From contig JBBHKE010001963.1 in the NCBI GenBank assembly GCA_037447655.1, forward strand, positions 70,758 through 134,757: a stretch of 64,000 nucleotides of DNA, in the 5' to 3' direction. Origin of the DNA: Zygnema cylindricum (taxonomy: Eukaryota > Streptophyta > Zygnematophyceae > Zygnematales > Zygnemataceae). Made by a program: the position numbers and the translations under genes. The notes beneath the pieces were generated by a model. The model saw nothing but the letters and a program-made list of their open reading frames with translations. It was not told the DNA's origin and did no database searches. This document shows, piece after piece, positions 49,005 through 61,544 of the stretch (position 1 is the stretch's first letter; each line of letters opens with the position of its first letter).

Positions 49005-50160
49005 CAGGAGTCGCTAGCGGTCAACCCAAACCGTGACCGACAATTAACCAACCTCCCGTGCCGGATCCGGAACGGATTCGGTTACCAAATTTCGGGGGGT
49101 AGGCGGTTGCCATCGGTTGATTCATCAGAAAAAGAAAATGGTCGGTTATAGTCGGTTAACCAAAAAACCTAAAAAAATGACAATTTTGTATTGTCCATAC
49201 CATAGTTCAAAAGTAGGCGTTTCTATAGGAGGCCTTTTGTAGGCGCCTTTATTGTAAATTGTGTTATAGGCTTTTCATGTGATCTTCTTAAATCGCTATT
49301 TTGATCAGCGACCGTCCGATCGTCCAAATCTGACGATAGTTCTATCGATAGTTGTGTTATGGGCTTTTCATGTGATCTTCTTAGATCGCTACTTTGATGA
49401 GCGACTGTCCGATCTTCCAAATCTGACGGTTTAAATAATAAACACCCCAAAATTCACAGAAAAATAATTTTTTGTCCGAATGTTTTTCAAAATCTAGACA
49501 TGACGTATAATTCTCTATCGTTCAATGTGCAACTCAACCGTGTTACTATTTTTTTTCATTTTGCGACCGATACAATATGGGTCTTAAGGTCATATTGTAT
49601 GTTTTGCATAGAATAGGCATGTTGTATGTGCCTACTTTCACCTACTTTTGAACTATTGCCCATACAATCCAACATTATTGTATTTTGTCCTCTTTGGTAT
49701 CGTGGAAGTACCTGACATCGTGATTAGCGTCGCAAATGTGATACGGTAGTAACGCTATTCATTTCGCAAATCTTAGGGAACACGACAAAGCGTCGCAAAA
49801 TTTGACACGGTAGAAACACTATTCATTTTGCAACTCTTAGGGAACTCGACAAATTGTCGCAAATCAGACACGGTAGTAAACTCTATTCATTTCGCAAATC
49901 TTAGGGAATGCGACAAATCGTAATTATTCGCTTATTCATAAGTCGTACATTAATTAATTTTGTATTTTTTTGGTTATGGGCGAGCACAGTTAGTCGCGAT
50001 AAATCAAGTTTCGGTTAACGTTTATTTTTGTAAACGCCGGTCTTTTAACGGTTAACAATTTTGGAGTGTGACATAACTTGGTCGGGGGTCGGTTACGTAG
50101 ATTTTGAAAAAAAAAATGGTCGGTTTCGGTTATGTAAAATTTTGATTTTTGCGACCTCTG
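49005..50160. mobile_element. hAT-like element D1 inside copia
   Basis: Ends CAGGAGTCGC and the inverse of CAGAGGTCGC. Flanks GTCTGATG (48997-49004) and GCATGATG (50161-50168) agree at six of eight positions, a worn 8-bp duplication. It contains three tandem 61-62-bp units at about 49727-49925 and the nested element C3. Confidence 0.75.
49201..49657. mobile_element. hAT-like MITE C3 nested in D1
   Basis: Left end CATAGTTCAAAAGTAGGCG, right end its inverse with one change. Flanking octamers GTCCATAC (49193-49200) and GCCCATAC (49658-49665) differ at one base. Same family as C1 and C2, but with internal rearrangement (CTTTTCATGTGATCTTCTTA appears twice). Confidence 0.83.
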
Positions 50161-50814
50161 GCATGATGTATCTTAGTGTGGGTACGCGGCACGATAATTC
50201 GGCCGCCGTTTCTGTTCTAAGGCGATATGTTTAGACGCCTAAATAGGCGCATTGGGAGGCTGTGAAGCGGATATTCCGCTACCTGGCAGGTACAATTGAC
50301 CTTCGTCTTCTATTTTGTGTAGGAGATCCTTTAGAATGCATCGGATATTATGATGCAGATTGGGGTGGAGATTTTGATACTGGCAAATCTACCTCATGTT
50401 ACGCATTTATATTTGGTGTGGCAGCAATCTCGTGGAGCTCGCGTCTCCAGCCTACTGTTGCGTTAAGTTCAACTGAAGCAGAATACATGGTCGTGTGCCA
50501 TGCTTCTAACGCTTTTATTTGGATCAAAGAAATTCTAAATGAGTTTAAAGTTCCTGTTGGCTGTCTCACAATTTTTACAGACAACATGAGATCTATGGCA
50601 CTTGTGACAAAATCCCGTTTTTCACAAGCGAATAAAACATATTCGTATTCAATGGAATTTCATACGAGACTTAGTAATGGCAAAAGAAATTGAGTTTAAA
50701 TATGTGACGACTTTGGGGGAAGCTGCCGACATATTGACGAAGGCGGTTGTGTACGAGGTACTTTTACGGGTAAGACCTATGTTAGGTTTACACTGACTTG
50801 GTGATTCTCAAATT

Positions 50815-51053
50815 GAGGAGGGGATTGCTAGATTCAATTTTGAGAATCGGGCGTCCGCCGATTCCTCACTAATTTGTGTTCGTGAATATTAACGTGATTT
50901 AAGTTTCGCGTCCGCGGAAGTATTTGAGGTATACATTGAAGCGACATGGCCGACCCTGCGGCGATCCTGCCACACTTTGGTTGGTTTACAGATAGAGATT
51001 TCTGGAAGAGAAGGTTAGCACAAGGTAGCTCTGAGCTGTAAGTTATGGCCGGC
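50815..51053 (+). other. Polypurine tract and probable 3' LTR start of the copia element
   Basis: GAGGAGGGGA at 50815-50824 follows the RNase H end by about 30 bp, where a copia polypurine tract is expected; the sequence after it would be the 3' LTR. No matching 5' LTR is in the window, so its length cannot be measured, and D2 begins at about 51054. Confidence 0.5.
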
Positions 51054-51743
51054 CAAAGGTCGCAAAAGTCAAAATTTTACATAACCGAAACCGACCGTTT
51101 TTTTTTTTTCAAATCTGAGTAACCAACGCCTGACCAGGTTATGTCACGCTCTAAAATTGTTAACCGTTAACCGAACAACGTTTACAAAAATAGAATTTAA
51201 CCGAAACTGGATTTCTCACGACTAACTGTGCCCGCCCGTAACCAAAAAAGTACAAAATTAACTAATGTACGACGTATGAATAAGCCAATAATTACGATTT
51301 GTCGCGTTCCCTTAGATTTGCGAAATGAATAGTGTTTACTAACGTGTCAGATTTGCAACGCTTTGTCGCGTGCCCTAAGATTTGCGAAATGAATAGTGTA
51401 CTACCGTAATTGATTTGCGACACTTTGTCCTGTTCCTTAAGATTTGCGAAAAAAATAGTGTTACTACCGTGTCAAATTTGCAACGCTAATCATGATTTCA
51501 CGGACTTCCACAATACCAAAGAGTACAAAGTACAATAATGCTGGATTGTATGGACAGTACAAAATTTTCGTTTTTTTGGTTTTTTGGTTGACCGACCTTA
51601 ACCGACCGTTTTCTTTTTCCTAGTGAATCAACCTAACGCAAGCGCCCGGCCCTCAAAATTTGGCAACCAAATCCGTTCAGGATCCAGCGCGGGTGGTCGG
51701 TTAACAGTTAGTCATGGTTTCGGTTGACCGTTTGCGACCTATG
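51054..51743. mobile_element. hAT-like element D2
   Basis: Ends CAAAGGTCGCAAA and the inverse of CATAGGTCGCAAA. It is the D1 family in opposite orientation, with three 61-62-bp internal repeats at about 51295-51490 and no C insertion. No clear target duplication. Confidence 0.7.
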
Positions 51744-51939
51744 CTATATATTTTAAAATCCAAGTTCGGCCATTTTGGGTAATTGAGAGATTGTCAAGAC
51801 CACGCACATCCAATAAGATTCAGGGCGAGGAAAAGGGTGAGGGAGAGAGGGGGAGAGAGAGAGAGCTTAGAACTCGTACAGTTTTGCCAGATGGAAATTT
51901 GCGTCAGAGTTGCACAAACAAGTTCTCGCGTTCATTCGC

Positions 51940-52160
51940 TACACCGCCAATCGCTATTAGCGTTGTGTACGCTAATCCCGTCCCGCTTTTTTTTGTTTTT
52001 ATTCTCAAATAGAATTATCCACACTATTTAAAAAAAGCCCTAATTCCTAATTAGAGTAATCGATTTCTTCCAAAATTTCCAAATTCCCAATTAGCGTACA
52101 CAACGCTAAATAATGGTATACGCTAATCAAACCTACACGCTAATAGCGATTGGCGGTGTA
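51940..52160. mobile_element. TACACCG-ended MITE, copy Fb
   Basis: 221 bp, nearly identical to Fa at 31118-31337, which suggests recent activity. Same ends and TA borders. Confidence 0.87.
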
Positions 52161-52484
52161 CAGTACTGTAGCTGACGTCGATTTTCTAATTCGCTATCAT
52201 CGATTACATCACATGTCTTATGTCAGCCCAGTTATTACGCAGCAAGCACCGTGTTTCGCGCGGACCAGCTGTCGTCATATAATTATCAAAATAAATGCGC
52301 AGATCACCAGTGTGGATAAATTTCAACCGTGGATCTGCTTACATTTATTCGAACAAGAATGTACAAGTAAATCGGAAAAAAATGTGGCATCTCCACGTGT
52401 AGAAAGAAGTGTAAAGCAGTAGGAGGTGTTCCGATTCGCTGATAAATGGGTATTAAAATAATGTTCCTCTGTCATTGTTGGAAC

Positions 52485-53905
52485 CATAGTTCAAAAGTAG
52501 GTGAAAGTAGGCCCATACAGTATGCCTATTGTATGCAAAACATACAATATGCCCTTAAGACCCATATTGTATTGGTCGAAAAATGAAAAAAAAGGTTAAG
52601 AGGGTTGAGTTGCACATCGATCGATAGAGAATTAAATGGCATGTCTAAGGGTGTGTCCCCATGTACTTGTAACTTAGCGAAATTACTTTGTATTTTAGCG
52701 CGGATCCGCCGGACCCGGTGTTCAAGTGTCCCTATGTCTGTAAGGACGAAATCGTAACTTACGCTTGTGACGATTGTATACGTCGACAGTACCTGTGACG
52801 GTTGTCAACGTCTACAATCTGTGGTCGCACGTTGTTTTTTGTACCTGCGTGTGACGTCGCATGTCTTACCGTGACATTGTAGACGTAGCGCCTTCCAGCC
52901 TGTGCAATTTCACGGTCGAAGAAGATGCGCTTTGTCTTCGCGTCGCCTGTCCGCTCGACGTGAAATGGCATCGGAATTTGAAGACCCCTGCAAAAAAAGA
53001 AATCCGTACTAGACGAAAACGGACAAATTCAAACAAATTGTGTATTTGTCTTTGTCGTATTGACGCGCAAACGGACAAAACATAGCGAACTATGTACTTT
53101 TCTTTGTCCTTGGAAATCGTAGGATTTTTGTCGAAATTTACGGCACGTGCGAAAGTATGTTCCTATTTGTCAATCGAAAAAACCTAATTTTAAATCACAT
53201 CGCGCATGTGTTTTAAAGATAAGGTTGAAGATGACGTTTTTTGTCGTCGAAGTGGGTCGAAAAGCACAAGACGACAACTTTTCGTACATCCTAAGTTTAG
53301 GGATGACGCAAATTGTACTCTACAAATTTGCGATTCCTTCGTACGGTTGCAACTTAGGCAGTATGGCTCTAAGTTTTACAGCAAAACGACAGGAAAAAAA
53401 CCTTACTTATGCACATGGGGACACACCCTAAATTTTGAAAAAAAATCGGACAATTTTTTTTTTTTCTGTGAATTTTGAGGTGTTTTTTATTTCAACCGTC
53501 AGATTTGGACGATCGGACGGTCGCTGATCAAATTGGCGATCTTAAGAAGATCACATGAAAAGCCCATAACACAACTTACGATAGGACTATTTGTCATATT
53601 AGCGTCTGCAATTTTGAAGGCCACACTAAATAAAGCCTCAAATTGACCAACCAGGTTGCCCGTCCGCGTTTTTTTTTTTTTCCGGGTTTTTTTTCCGGCG
53701 GAATGTCATCCTACGCCGCGTCAGTTCGCTAAAATATTTCGTCAGGTGGCGTGCGCTGTACTATGATCATACGTCATATTCGTACGATCGTACAAGAGTG
53801 TCCGCAACTCACACCCATACAATATGCCTACTCTACGCGAGTTTAGTGCCAAGTTTTGTGCGCCTACCAAAGGCCTACCATAAAAACGCCTACTTTTGAA
53901 CTATG
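52485..53905. mobile_element. hAT-like MITE C2, interrupted by A2
   Basis: Ends CATAGTTCAAAAGTAGG and the exact inverse, flanked by an exact 8-bp repeat GTTGGAAC at 52477-52484 and 53906-53913. The interior matches C1 in opposite orientation and is split by Tourist-like A2. Confidence 0.9.
52649..53428. mobile_element. Tourist-like MITE A2 nested in C2
   Basis: Ends GGGTGTGTCCCCATGTA and the inverse ending CATGGGGACACACCC, flanked by TAA (52646-52648, 53429-53431). Same family as A1; it has no B insertion and so shows the pre-insertion state of A1. Confidence 0.88.
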
Positions 53906-53913
53906 GTTGGAAC

Positions 53914-54362
53914 CATGTAATAACATAAATAAAGGTAACTGCCTGGATGACAATTACCATTGCGTACCGTACCCGAAAAGTCAAAACCAATAAAGCGGTA
54001 CAGCAGGCCCCTCTGAACCAGCTCCGCATTTTCGAAGAATCTTCACCCTCTTCCGACATGTCGGCAGACGGCCGCGGTTTCTGGAGCTGTGCGCGGTCCA
54101 CTCCGCGTAGAGCTCTCCGCCAGAACCCTAACGGAACTGACAAAACGGAAACGAACTGACGTCAAGCTGGACCGAACACTGCTTTGTGTTTGCCTTCCTC
54201 GCTTCTAAGTTGTAACCGACTGGTCGACAGTTCCAGGAGTGACTCCTGCCTTCGCTTCAGTTTCGAGTTGTCGTTGCAGGGAAGCCGATTGGCGTTATTG
54301 TGGACGTTTACACCTGCTGGAATAGGTGTTGCAGCAAGGGAGCCTGGGAAAGAAGCGACGCC
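53914..54362 (+). promoter_or_regulatory. Upstream region of the ALIS gene
   Basis: About 450 bp from the end of the C2 transposon cluster to the ATG. It must contain the promoter and 5' UTR. No TATA box is evident. The transposon therefore lies within half a kilobase of the start codon. Confidence 0.5.
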
Positions 54363-57300
54363 ATGAGCACATCTGGAGAGGGCGCGGTGGCACCTAAGGA
54401 GTCAAAGAAGCCTAAGTGTGAGTATCCGGCAAGAATGAAATGCCGTGGTTCCTTTTCTTAGCAGGCTGTGATTCATAGCCACGTTTTTCTTAACCGTGAA
54501 ATGTTTTTGACGAGCTCAATCTCTCGACAAGTCAATTATTTTTCCATGTCATCCATCAGCAGATATGTCTTAAGTTCTGTGGTTGTTATGGCACACGACA
54601 GTGATTTCCTTTGCTGGTGATAATGTTGTATTTGGAAGTTGTGTTCAGAGGTTAATTCAAATGATGGATTAATATACAACTTTTTAGAGGCATTTTCACT
54701 TCATCGTAAAACTTCCAGACTGTGATTCACTATCAGTTTCCTAGTTTTGGATGATGGCAACGTCGTGATTGAATGCAGTAAGGAGTTTGCGAATCTCTTT
54801 ATCACATTAAGCACTTAAAGCCCAGGTAGAGTAGATTAAATCCTTATAGAAATTGATTTCTACTTTTCAGTTCACACTTGTATTTCGAATGTAATTGAGT
54901 ACCTTATTGTTGCGTTTTGTTGTAAAAAAAAAATATGGAAATGCCTTTTGTTTGCTTAGCAGACATTTGTGATAGCCCGGATTAGACTTTTCTCACTATG
55001 TAAAGCCACATTTACTGCAAAAATGCTCTCGAGAGTATGCAACTTAAACCTCACGCTGACACCTTTACATCCACGATATGAGTCATTTCTGAGAACACGG
55101 CCTTTTTACCCTGTCAATAGTATTCACAGCTGTATATGTCGTCACGTGGAACTTTGCATATCCAATGATGCTGTAGGTCAAATATTATGTTTTAAGCATG
55201 GCTTTTTGGGTATTTTTGAAGTGCTATGCGAGAAGATGTACAGTCTGGAAGCGTATTGTGTTCTATGTATTAGGCCGGTATTCACCCATTTTGACCAATA
55301 AGGACCATTTTTCTTTGGTGGCGAAATTACTGGCGAGGGCATTTAGAAGGGGTGGCTGTTCACTTCTGAGTTGGGAATGAATAACGTTTTTTTATTTTTT
55401 ATTGAGGTGTCTTCTTCCCTGACGTTTTCTGACTGACTTGTCATGACTTCCCTTCCCACCTGATTTTTCCAGATTCGAAATTTACTCAGCAAGAACTCCC
55501 AGCATGCAAGCCACTGCTGACTCCTGCTGTGGTAAGCCGATTGTAGGATCTCTATAGAACTTGTTTTATGTCTTCCAACAGTTTTTTGAACCAATGCGTC
55601 AAATGAACTCTACTTGTCGTTTAGGGTGTGCGACTTTCTTTGTTGGCATTAGGGTGACACAGTAAGTTTTTTATATTTTTAAGCATATTGTACCAACCAT
55701 GGGTGACTTTACAGGAGTGATATCAGCTCTGCGTTTGTTGTTTGAAGGTGGGTTGTTTTGTTCCTTGACCATTTATTTCTGGTGGTATTGCAGGTGATCT
55801 CAACGTTTTTTATTATTGGTGTCATTTTTATTCCAATCGGCGCAGTTTCTCTATTGGCATCTAATGGGGTAAGTTTATGTGGTGAGTTTTAGGAAATGTG
55901 GCTGTTTTTATGTTCTGTTGTTGTTACTGTGGGGCGCCATAAGTGGTTAGGAGTTGCTCACAGAACGGACAACTGTTTAATTGCCACAATGTTCCATCTG
56001 TCTGTTTACTTTCCATGTTTACAGTAGCCTCAGTCATGATTTTCACGAGTAGACATTAGTAATCTCACTGCATGTATGTCCCATATTGCTCATTGACTTA
56101 TCATTTTGTTTTAAGAATGTCATAAGTTTAGCCTCAAGGATATGAAGTGGCGCTTTATAGCCCTAATAAAAACCTGAGTTTGATTTTGTTGTTGTCATGT
56201 TTCTCTGCCTTTCTTTTAATACCTTCACCTTGTTTTTCTTATTTCGCTTCAGGTGGTTGAAGTGAAGAAAAGATACGATCAAGATTGTCTTCCTAATGCG
56301 ACTGACAATGACGAGAGGTCTTCTATTTTGGAAAACCAGCTGAATGCAACTATTCCAAATTGTACTCTCACTGTAACGGTGAGTTGTGGAAAAAAAATTG
56401 GACCAAGTTTGACCAAATTGAGGACGTAGTCTGCTGTTTTCAATATGGATTCTGATCACCTGGCAATGTTTGTGGATACAGTTGACCTTGCAATGGCAGA
56501 CATACTGCTATGTAACTGTTGTACTGAAAAAGGCTGCAAGTAGGTGTAGAGGTGAAGCTTTGAGTTATTTTTCATCTCTGATCGTTGCTGGCTTTCTGAA
56601 CTTTTTCGTTTTCTGTTTGTCTTTTCAAGTCTTGTGATTTAGTCTTGCTGCATTATGGTCCATATGGTGCTCGCCTGCTGTGTCAGGATGTATGTTGAGA
56701 AAATCCTTTTTTTTTTTAAAGAGTTCCATGGGACTTTCCAGGTGATAACAACGATGACATGGTGATATTTGTTAATTTAGCTGTATGCTTTGTAGGAGGA
56801 TATTCCACATGAATCAAAGTCTTGGTCTTTGAAATGAAAACTGTTTCTTAAGACTTTGTGCTGAAACACCTCCAGCCTGTTGTGGAATGTTCAAAAAGCA
56901 TATTTGGCAAAAAGTTGCCTCAACCACCACTTGGACGGTGCTAATTAGGGCACGTGGACTTATTGGGAGCAGGTACCAAAGAAAATGTCGGCGCCTATTT
57001 TCGTGTACTATCAGCTGGACAACTTTTACCAGAATCACCGCAGGTAGCGCTGAATGTTAGTTGTTAAAATACCCGGACAACATTTATGTTTTTTTTGAAG
57101 ATCATCTTTACAAGGAAATCCAATCTCTCACGATGAATAATGCATGCAGGAAATAAGGAAAGCCGGTTTTTTTTTATGTTTTTGAATTTGAATATAGGCT
57201 TGCGCACTTATGAATTGTCTTCAAATTGATCTTGTCGACGCATTCGACCATGGAAAGTTGGTTCTTGAAGTGTCTGCTACTTACAGAAATGGATTGTCAT

Positions 57301-58649
57301 TTAGCCACTCATAAACCCTACTCTAGAGCAGCATTTGAAAAGCCAGGGAAGATCTGTACTGTTTTCCTCGATTTTTCTTATCTTTACTCTTTTTTTGCCA
57401 TCTTTCTAAAATCACTTCGGTGAAGGATGCTATTGCAGGTATGTGAAGAGTCGCAGTGACAGTCAACTGCGAGGAGACAGTGTGACTGGCAGTGGTTTGG
57501 ATGTTTGCAAACCGGAGGCTTATTTAGGAGGAAATACAAGTTTACCTATTGATCCATGTGGTCTCATTGCTTGGTCACTGTTCAACGACACATACTCATT
57601 CTCCACGGGAGATTCCAATATTTCTGTGGATGAGACCAACATCTCATGGAAAAGTGATCGAGATGTAAAGTTCGGATCACAGCTGCCAGAGAACTTTAAC
57701 ACAGACCCTTTGTTGCGGGGAGGTGGAGTTTTGGATCCAGCAACTCCGGTGAGGATTTTTCCTTTGCACCAATTTGCAAGTTTCTGGAGAGATTTGGAAA
57801 GGCCCACTCTTTCAGAAGCCTTCTTTTATGATACGCTTTTGCTTTTCTACCTGAGGTGTGTATAATGCGGCCATGGCATTCTATGATAAAATAGTTTATC
57901 AGCTGATATAGCTGTACCTGTTTTCTCTGTGACTTTTCAGTTGAACCAAGATGAACATCTGATTGTGTGGATGAGAACAGCAGCTCTTCCCACTTTCCGC
58001 AAGTTGTGGGGCCGGATACATACAGACATTGCAGAAGATACAGTGATCTCTATTTCTATACAGAACGTATATAATACCTATCGTTTCGGCGGTGCAAAGT
58101 ATGTGGTGCTCAGTACAGCCAGTTGGCTCGGAGGGAAAAACGCATTTCTTGGGGTCGCCTATCTGTCTGTTGGCGGTTTGAGCATTCTCCTTGCGCTCCT
58201 CTTTTTGCTTCTCCAGATTGTTAGCCCGAGGTACAAGCCAAGTTTTGAACAAACAAACTTTTCACTATTCTCAATTGAGTTTTTTGAGGGTGCCTATTTT
58301 TAAGATCATTGATGTTGTTTTATGTATAATTCTAGTCCTTGATGATGCATTCCTGTTAGGGAAGCTGTGTCATTTCCTGCATCTTTTTTTTTTATATTTT
58401 CATTTTTTGCTTTATGAGCTTTTGGCTTGTGTCCTTGTGTGTTTCTGTTTCTCACCAAAGTGTTTGGTTGATGTAGAGGCTGACTCAGGCCGTGGGCAGA
58501 ATGGCTGCCACTCTCCACTATATCACCCTTTTTTGTGCATATCACTAACCTCGAGTGTTGTGGATATGCAATGTTGCAGGGAATTGGGGGATACCTCGCT
58601 GCTTTCTTGGAACAAAAAAGCGTTGGCTGCTGGAGGGGGTGGTAATTGA
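54363..58649 (+). CDS. ALIS/CDC50 family: P4-ATPase flippase beta subunit
   Basis: Eight exons: 54363..54417, 55473..55531, 55794..55868, 56253..56378, 56973..57043, 57439..57748, 57941..58230 and 58580..58649. They sum to 1056 nt (351 aa), the normal size, with all phases matching. The protein has two membrane segments: one near residues 39-61 (STFFIIGVIFIPIGAV) and one near 300-325 (LSVGGLSILLALLFLLLQIV). Between them is the large exoplasmic domain with paired cysteines and several N-glycosylation sequons (NATI, NCTL, NDTY, NISV, NISW). Family hallmarks are PIFVYYQLDNFYQNHRRYVKS and WMRTAALPTFRKLWGRI (split across exon borders). CDC50/ALIS proteins escort aminophospholipid-flipping P4-ATPases out of the ER and are needed for their activity. 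The gene is intact. Confidence 0.95.
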
Positions 58650-61544
58650 ATTTTCAATTGATGTGCTTCTGAATGCGGGAGTTCCCTTGAGTAAGTTTTG
58701 TTTGGTGGATTTTAGAATGGCGGTGATAGATGGGAGTGATGTTAGAATCTGGTGTGATTGAAAGATGAAGGTTGCACCTTTTCATCAAAGGTTGTAGATA
58801 AGACTAAAGAGGTTTTGGCAGCCTTCATATAGAGGTCCACGATTACACAAATTGTACAGAACAGAACACTTGGTCTAGCTGGTGTTTAATCTTCTTTATA
58901 ACTGGGGAGGATTTTCCTTATCCTCCAGCAAACTCGACACGATGTTTAAAGGGTACGATGAAAGCCCGAAAGTAAATGGAAGGCTCAATTATTCATTTCT
59001 CTGAAACAGCTTCCTTATGTTGACATGTATATTGTTTTTTTGCAAGGAAATTTTCATTTAAATGTGTACTTTTGGACTTTCGAGCTGCTCAGCAATGTTT
59101 TGTCGGGATGTAAGACCTAACATATTGATGGCTTTTATTGGCAAATTGCGGGATGGTCCAAATTTTGGAATTGTTTCAGTCGGAGCAAGTCTGCCTCAGG
59201 CATTGATTAGAAGGGTCTCTAATCTTGTCTCTTGTACTCTCTGTACATGTTGCTTTGCAAGGATTTTGTTAGTTGTAGTAAGGCCTGAAAACAATTTAAG
59301 AAGCATCGTAGTCTTCAATATAACATAAAAATGTAGTAATACATTTAATTATTGAAAATATCAATGGAACTATAAAGTAAAATGAGGCCCAAAATGTAAA
59401 CGACATCAAATAATGAACACCAAGAATAACTGAGAAGCCCAGATGGAAATAAAAATGACAACCAATAAAAACCAACAGAGCAGAATCAAAATTGCAAAAT
59501 GAAAACAGCATCCAATTTGGCCTATAGTGAAACAAAGCGAAGAATCTATAAGGGGGTGTACCCCTGTCAGTTCTCAATAGACAGCGAGAACAATTACTGA
59601 ATACTGAATATGACACCATACAAATCTTTGTTTTTGGGCCCTCTTCAAATCACAATTACAGAATAAAGTGCCTGATGTGTTTTGCAAATGATGACCACAG
59701 GCTCTCAAATGCCATTAGAGGCTTTCACATACACAATGCTGAAGAGAATTTGATTATCATAACCAGCCAACTCTTAAAGTAAGTGAAGGACCTGACAATA
59801 ACTATCGACCATCTATATAAAGATGGCATATACAGATTTCTTCTTAAAGACACGCATGAAAAATTATTATTACAGGTATGATGAAATAGTCTGCCTTCTT
59901 GTAGACATAAAAGAAATAAATATTTGTGAACCTTGGTTCACAATCAGCTGTCTTTACCTATCATAAAAGCTCAGATTACTGTGTTCATCTATCAGAAAAG
60001 CAGCTTACCCACCATGTTACTTTCCCGAAACCTAAAACTAGAGTTCAAATTCATAAATATATTCGTACAACCAACCTCTGGAAAAAGCGTGCACAGCATA
60101 GTTAAGGAATCTATTGACATATAGGCAAGAAATTTGAAAAATGGGTTCAGGCCAGTCTAGTTTTAAAACAAATACCATTTGACAAATATAACTAAAGGCT
60201 CAATCAGCGAGAAAACGTAAGGGAAATGCAACCAGACTGCTCATCTGACCCTATAGACAACTTAATCTTAAAATTAAACTGGATACAAAAGTAAAATACA
60301 AACGCACCCAAGTTCTCTAATCCACAGTCATACATACAGGATTCTGAAATTGAAGGACAAGGTTCAGAAGCAAAAGTGGCCACAACTAACGCAAAAATGA
60401 GAAACCGACTGAAAGCCCCACCAGCACGCTAAACTTTGCAGGATGCTCATGTTGCGTTGCAAAACAATTTCCTTGGACAGACTACTTCATACCATTTGCA
60501 TGTAGCCTTTTTCTGGTAGTTGCGACGCCAGGACCCCAGTTGAGAGAATATCGTGTGAACCATTACTTGTCAAAGAAAAACAGTGCGGATGAGTTCACCA
60601 ACTGAAGCCTCGGATAAAGAGCCAGATATACACATAACAACTAATTTCAATCAAACAGAGTATTGTTGGCCGGTCGGCGTGTTACACCCTAATGTAACAA
60701 AAGCCAGTTTTAGCACGTCACGATCCTAATACCACCTTTCCGAAGGTTCTGCAAACTGCTTTTTTCCAAAGATTTGCAGAGACTGTCATTTTCAGTTCCT
60801 GAAGCTGCGACGAGCTTCTTGCATGTCTGAAATCCCATACAAACAGAGACCATATGCTTTATTCGTTAACCCTCGGGGCACAAATTTTTAGGTTTGGCAT
60901 GTTTCTGGTCTTATTGTTGTCTTTGCTAGGAAGCAAAAAGTGGATTTGGATGTTCAATTAACCCCTAGTCATTGAAAAAAGTTGCTGGAAGGCCTAAGTT
61001 GATAAAACCTTACTAGGATTGCACCAATGGATCTCACGTTTTGGATAGGACTGAATAAGTGAACCAAAACATAAGCTACGCTATACGAAAGCAAAGGTTC
61101 TGTTTCCAGTTGAAGCAATTGTGCAACGAATTCTATTTGTGAGGTTGACACAGAAGGCAGCTTCATTAAATTTTGTTCAAGTTGTGAATTGGATTGCCTC
61201 GTCAAATTCAGGACTTCATCAGAAAAGCCTTTGCCTCCCCACATTCTATAGAAAAAGCACTCTGCTGGACTACTCAATATGTCTCCTGTAAAATTGCAGG
61301 GAGTTTTCTATTTGGTATACTAGCAATTGCGCAGTATGTGGCCTAGTGACTAGTCTATGCGACAGTACAGTTCTATAAGAGACAATTCAGTGTCTTTCAC
61401 TAAAGAAGGATCTCCACATGGGACGGTTTACATCAGTCATGCGAACCCTTTCTCGAAGAATACAACATGACAAACAGTTACTTGAAACAGGAGAAAGTAA
61501 TCCCAGAAGCATTCATAGTGTCACAGAAATCAAGAATGACCTTC
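58650..61544. other. Intergenic region between convergent ALIS and Agenet genes
   Basis: 2.9 kb between two stop codons, containing both 3' UTRs. It is AT-rich with no recognisable exon, RNA gene or transposon end. Open frames at 59296-59619 and 60969-61277 (minus strand) have no motif. Confidence 0.45.

Larger units (their letters stand above)
46437..50823 (+). pseudogene. Degenerate Ty1/copia retrotransposon, interrupted twice
   Basis: Copia-type polyprotein pieces appear in order: end of integrase (about 46530-46800, LYELWQGRKPT, then YRVYDPENH), a charged linker to 47140, reverse transcriptase from about 47330 (AKWIFQTKTRA, KPLYRLKQAPRTWY) to 47819, the YVDD-containing part from 48670 to 49004, and RNase H from 50169 to about 50790 (DADWGGDF, SSTEAEYM, ADILTKA). 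Stops and frame changes occur inside the parts. Gag, protease and most of integrase are missing. Element B3 splits the reverse transcriptase just before the YVDD block; element D1 splits the region before RNase H. At both sites the reading frame runs straight across if the insertion is ignored, so both struck a once-coding element. It cannot be active. Confidence 0.92.
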
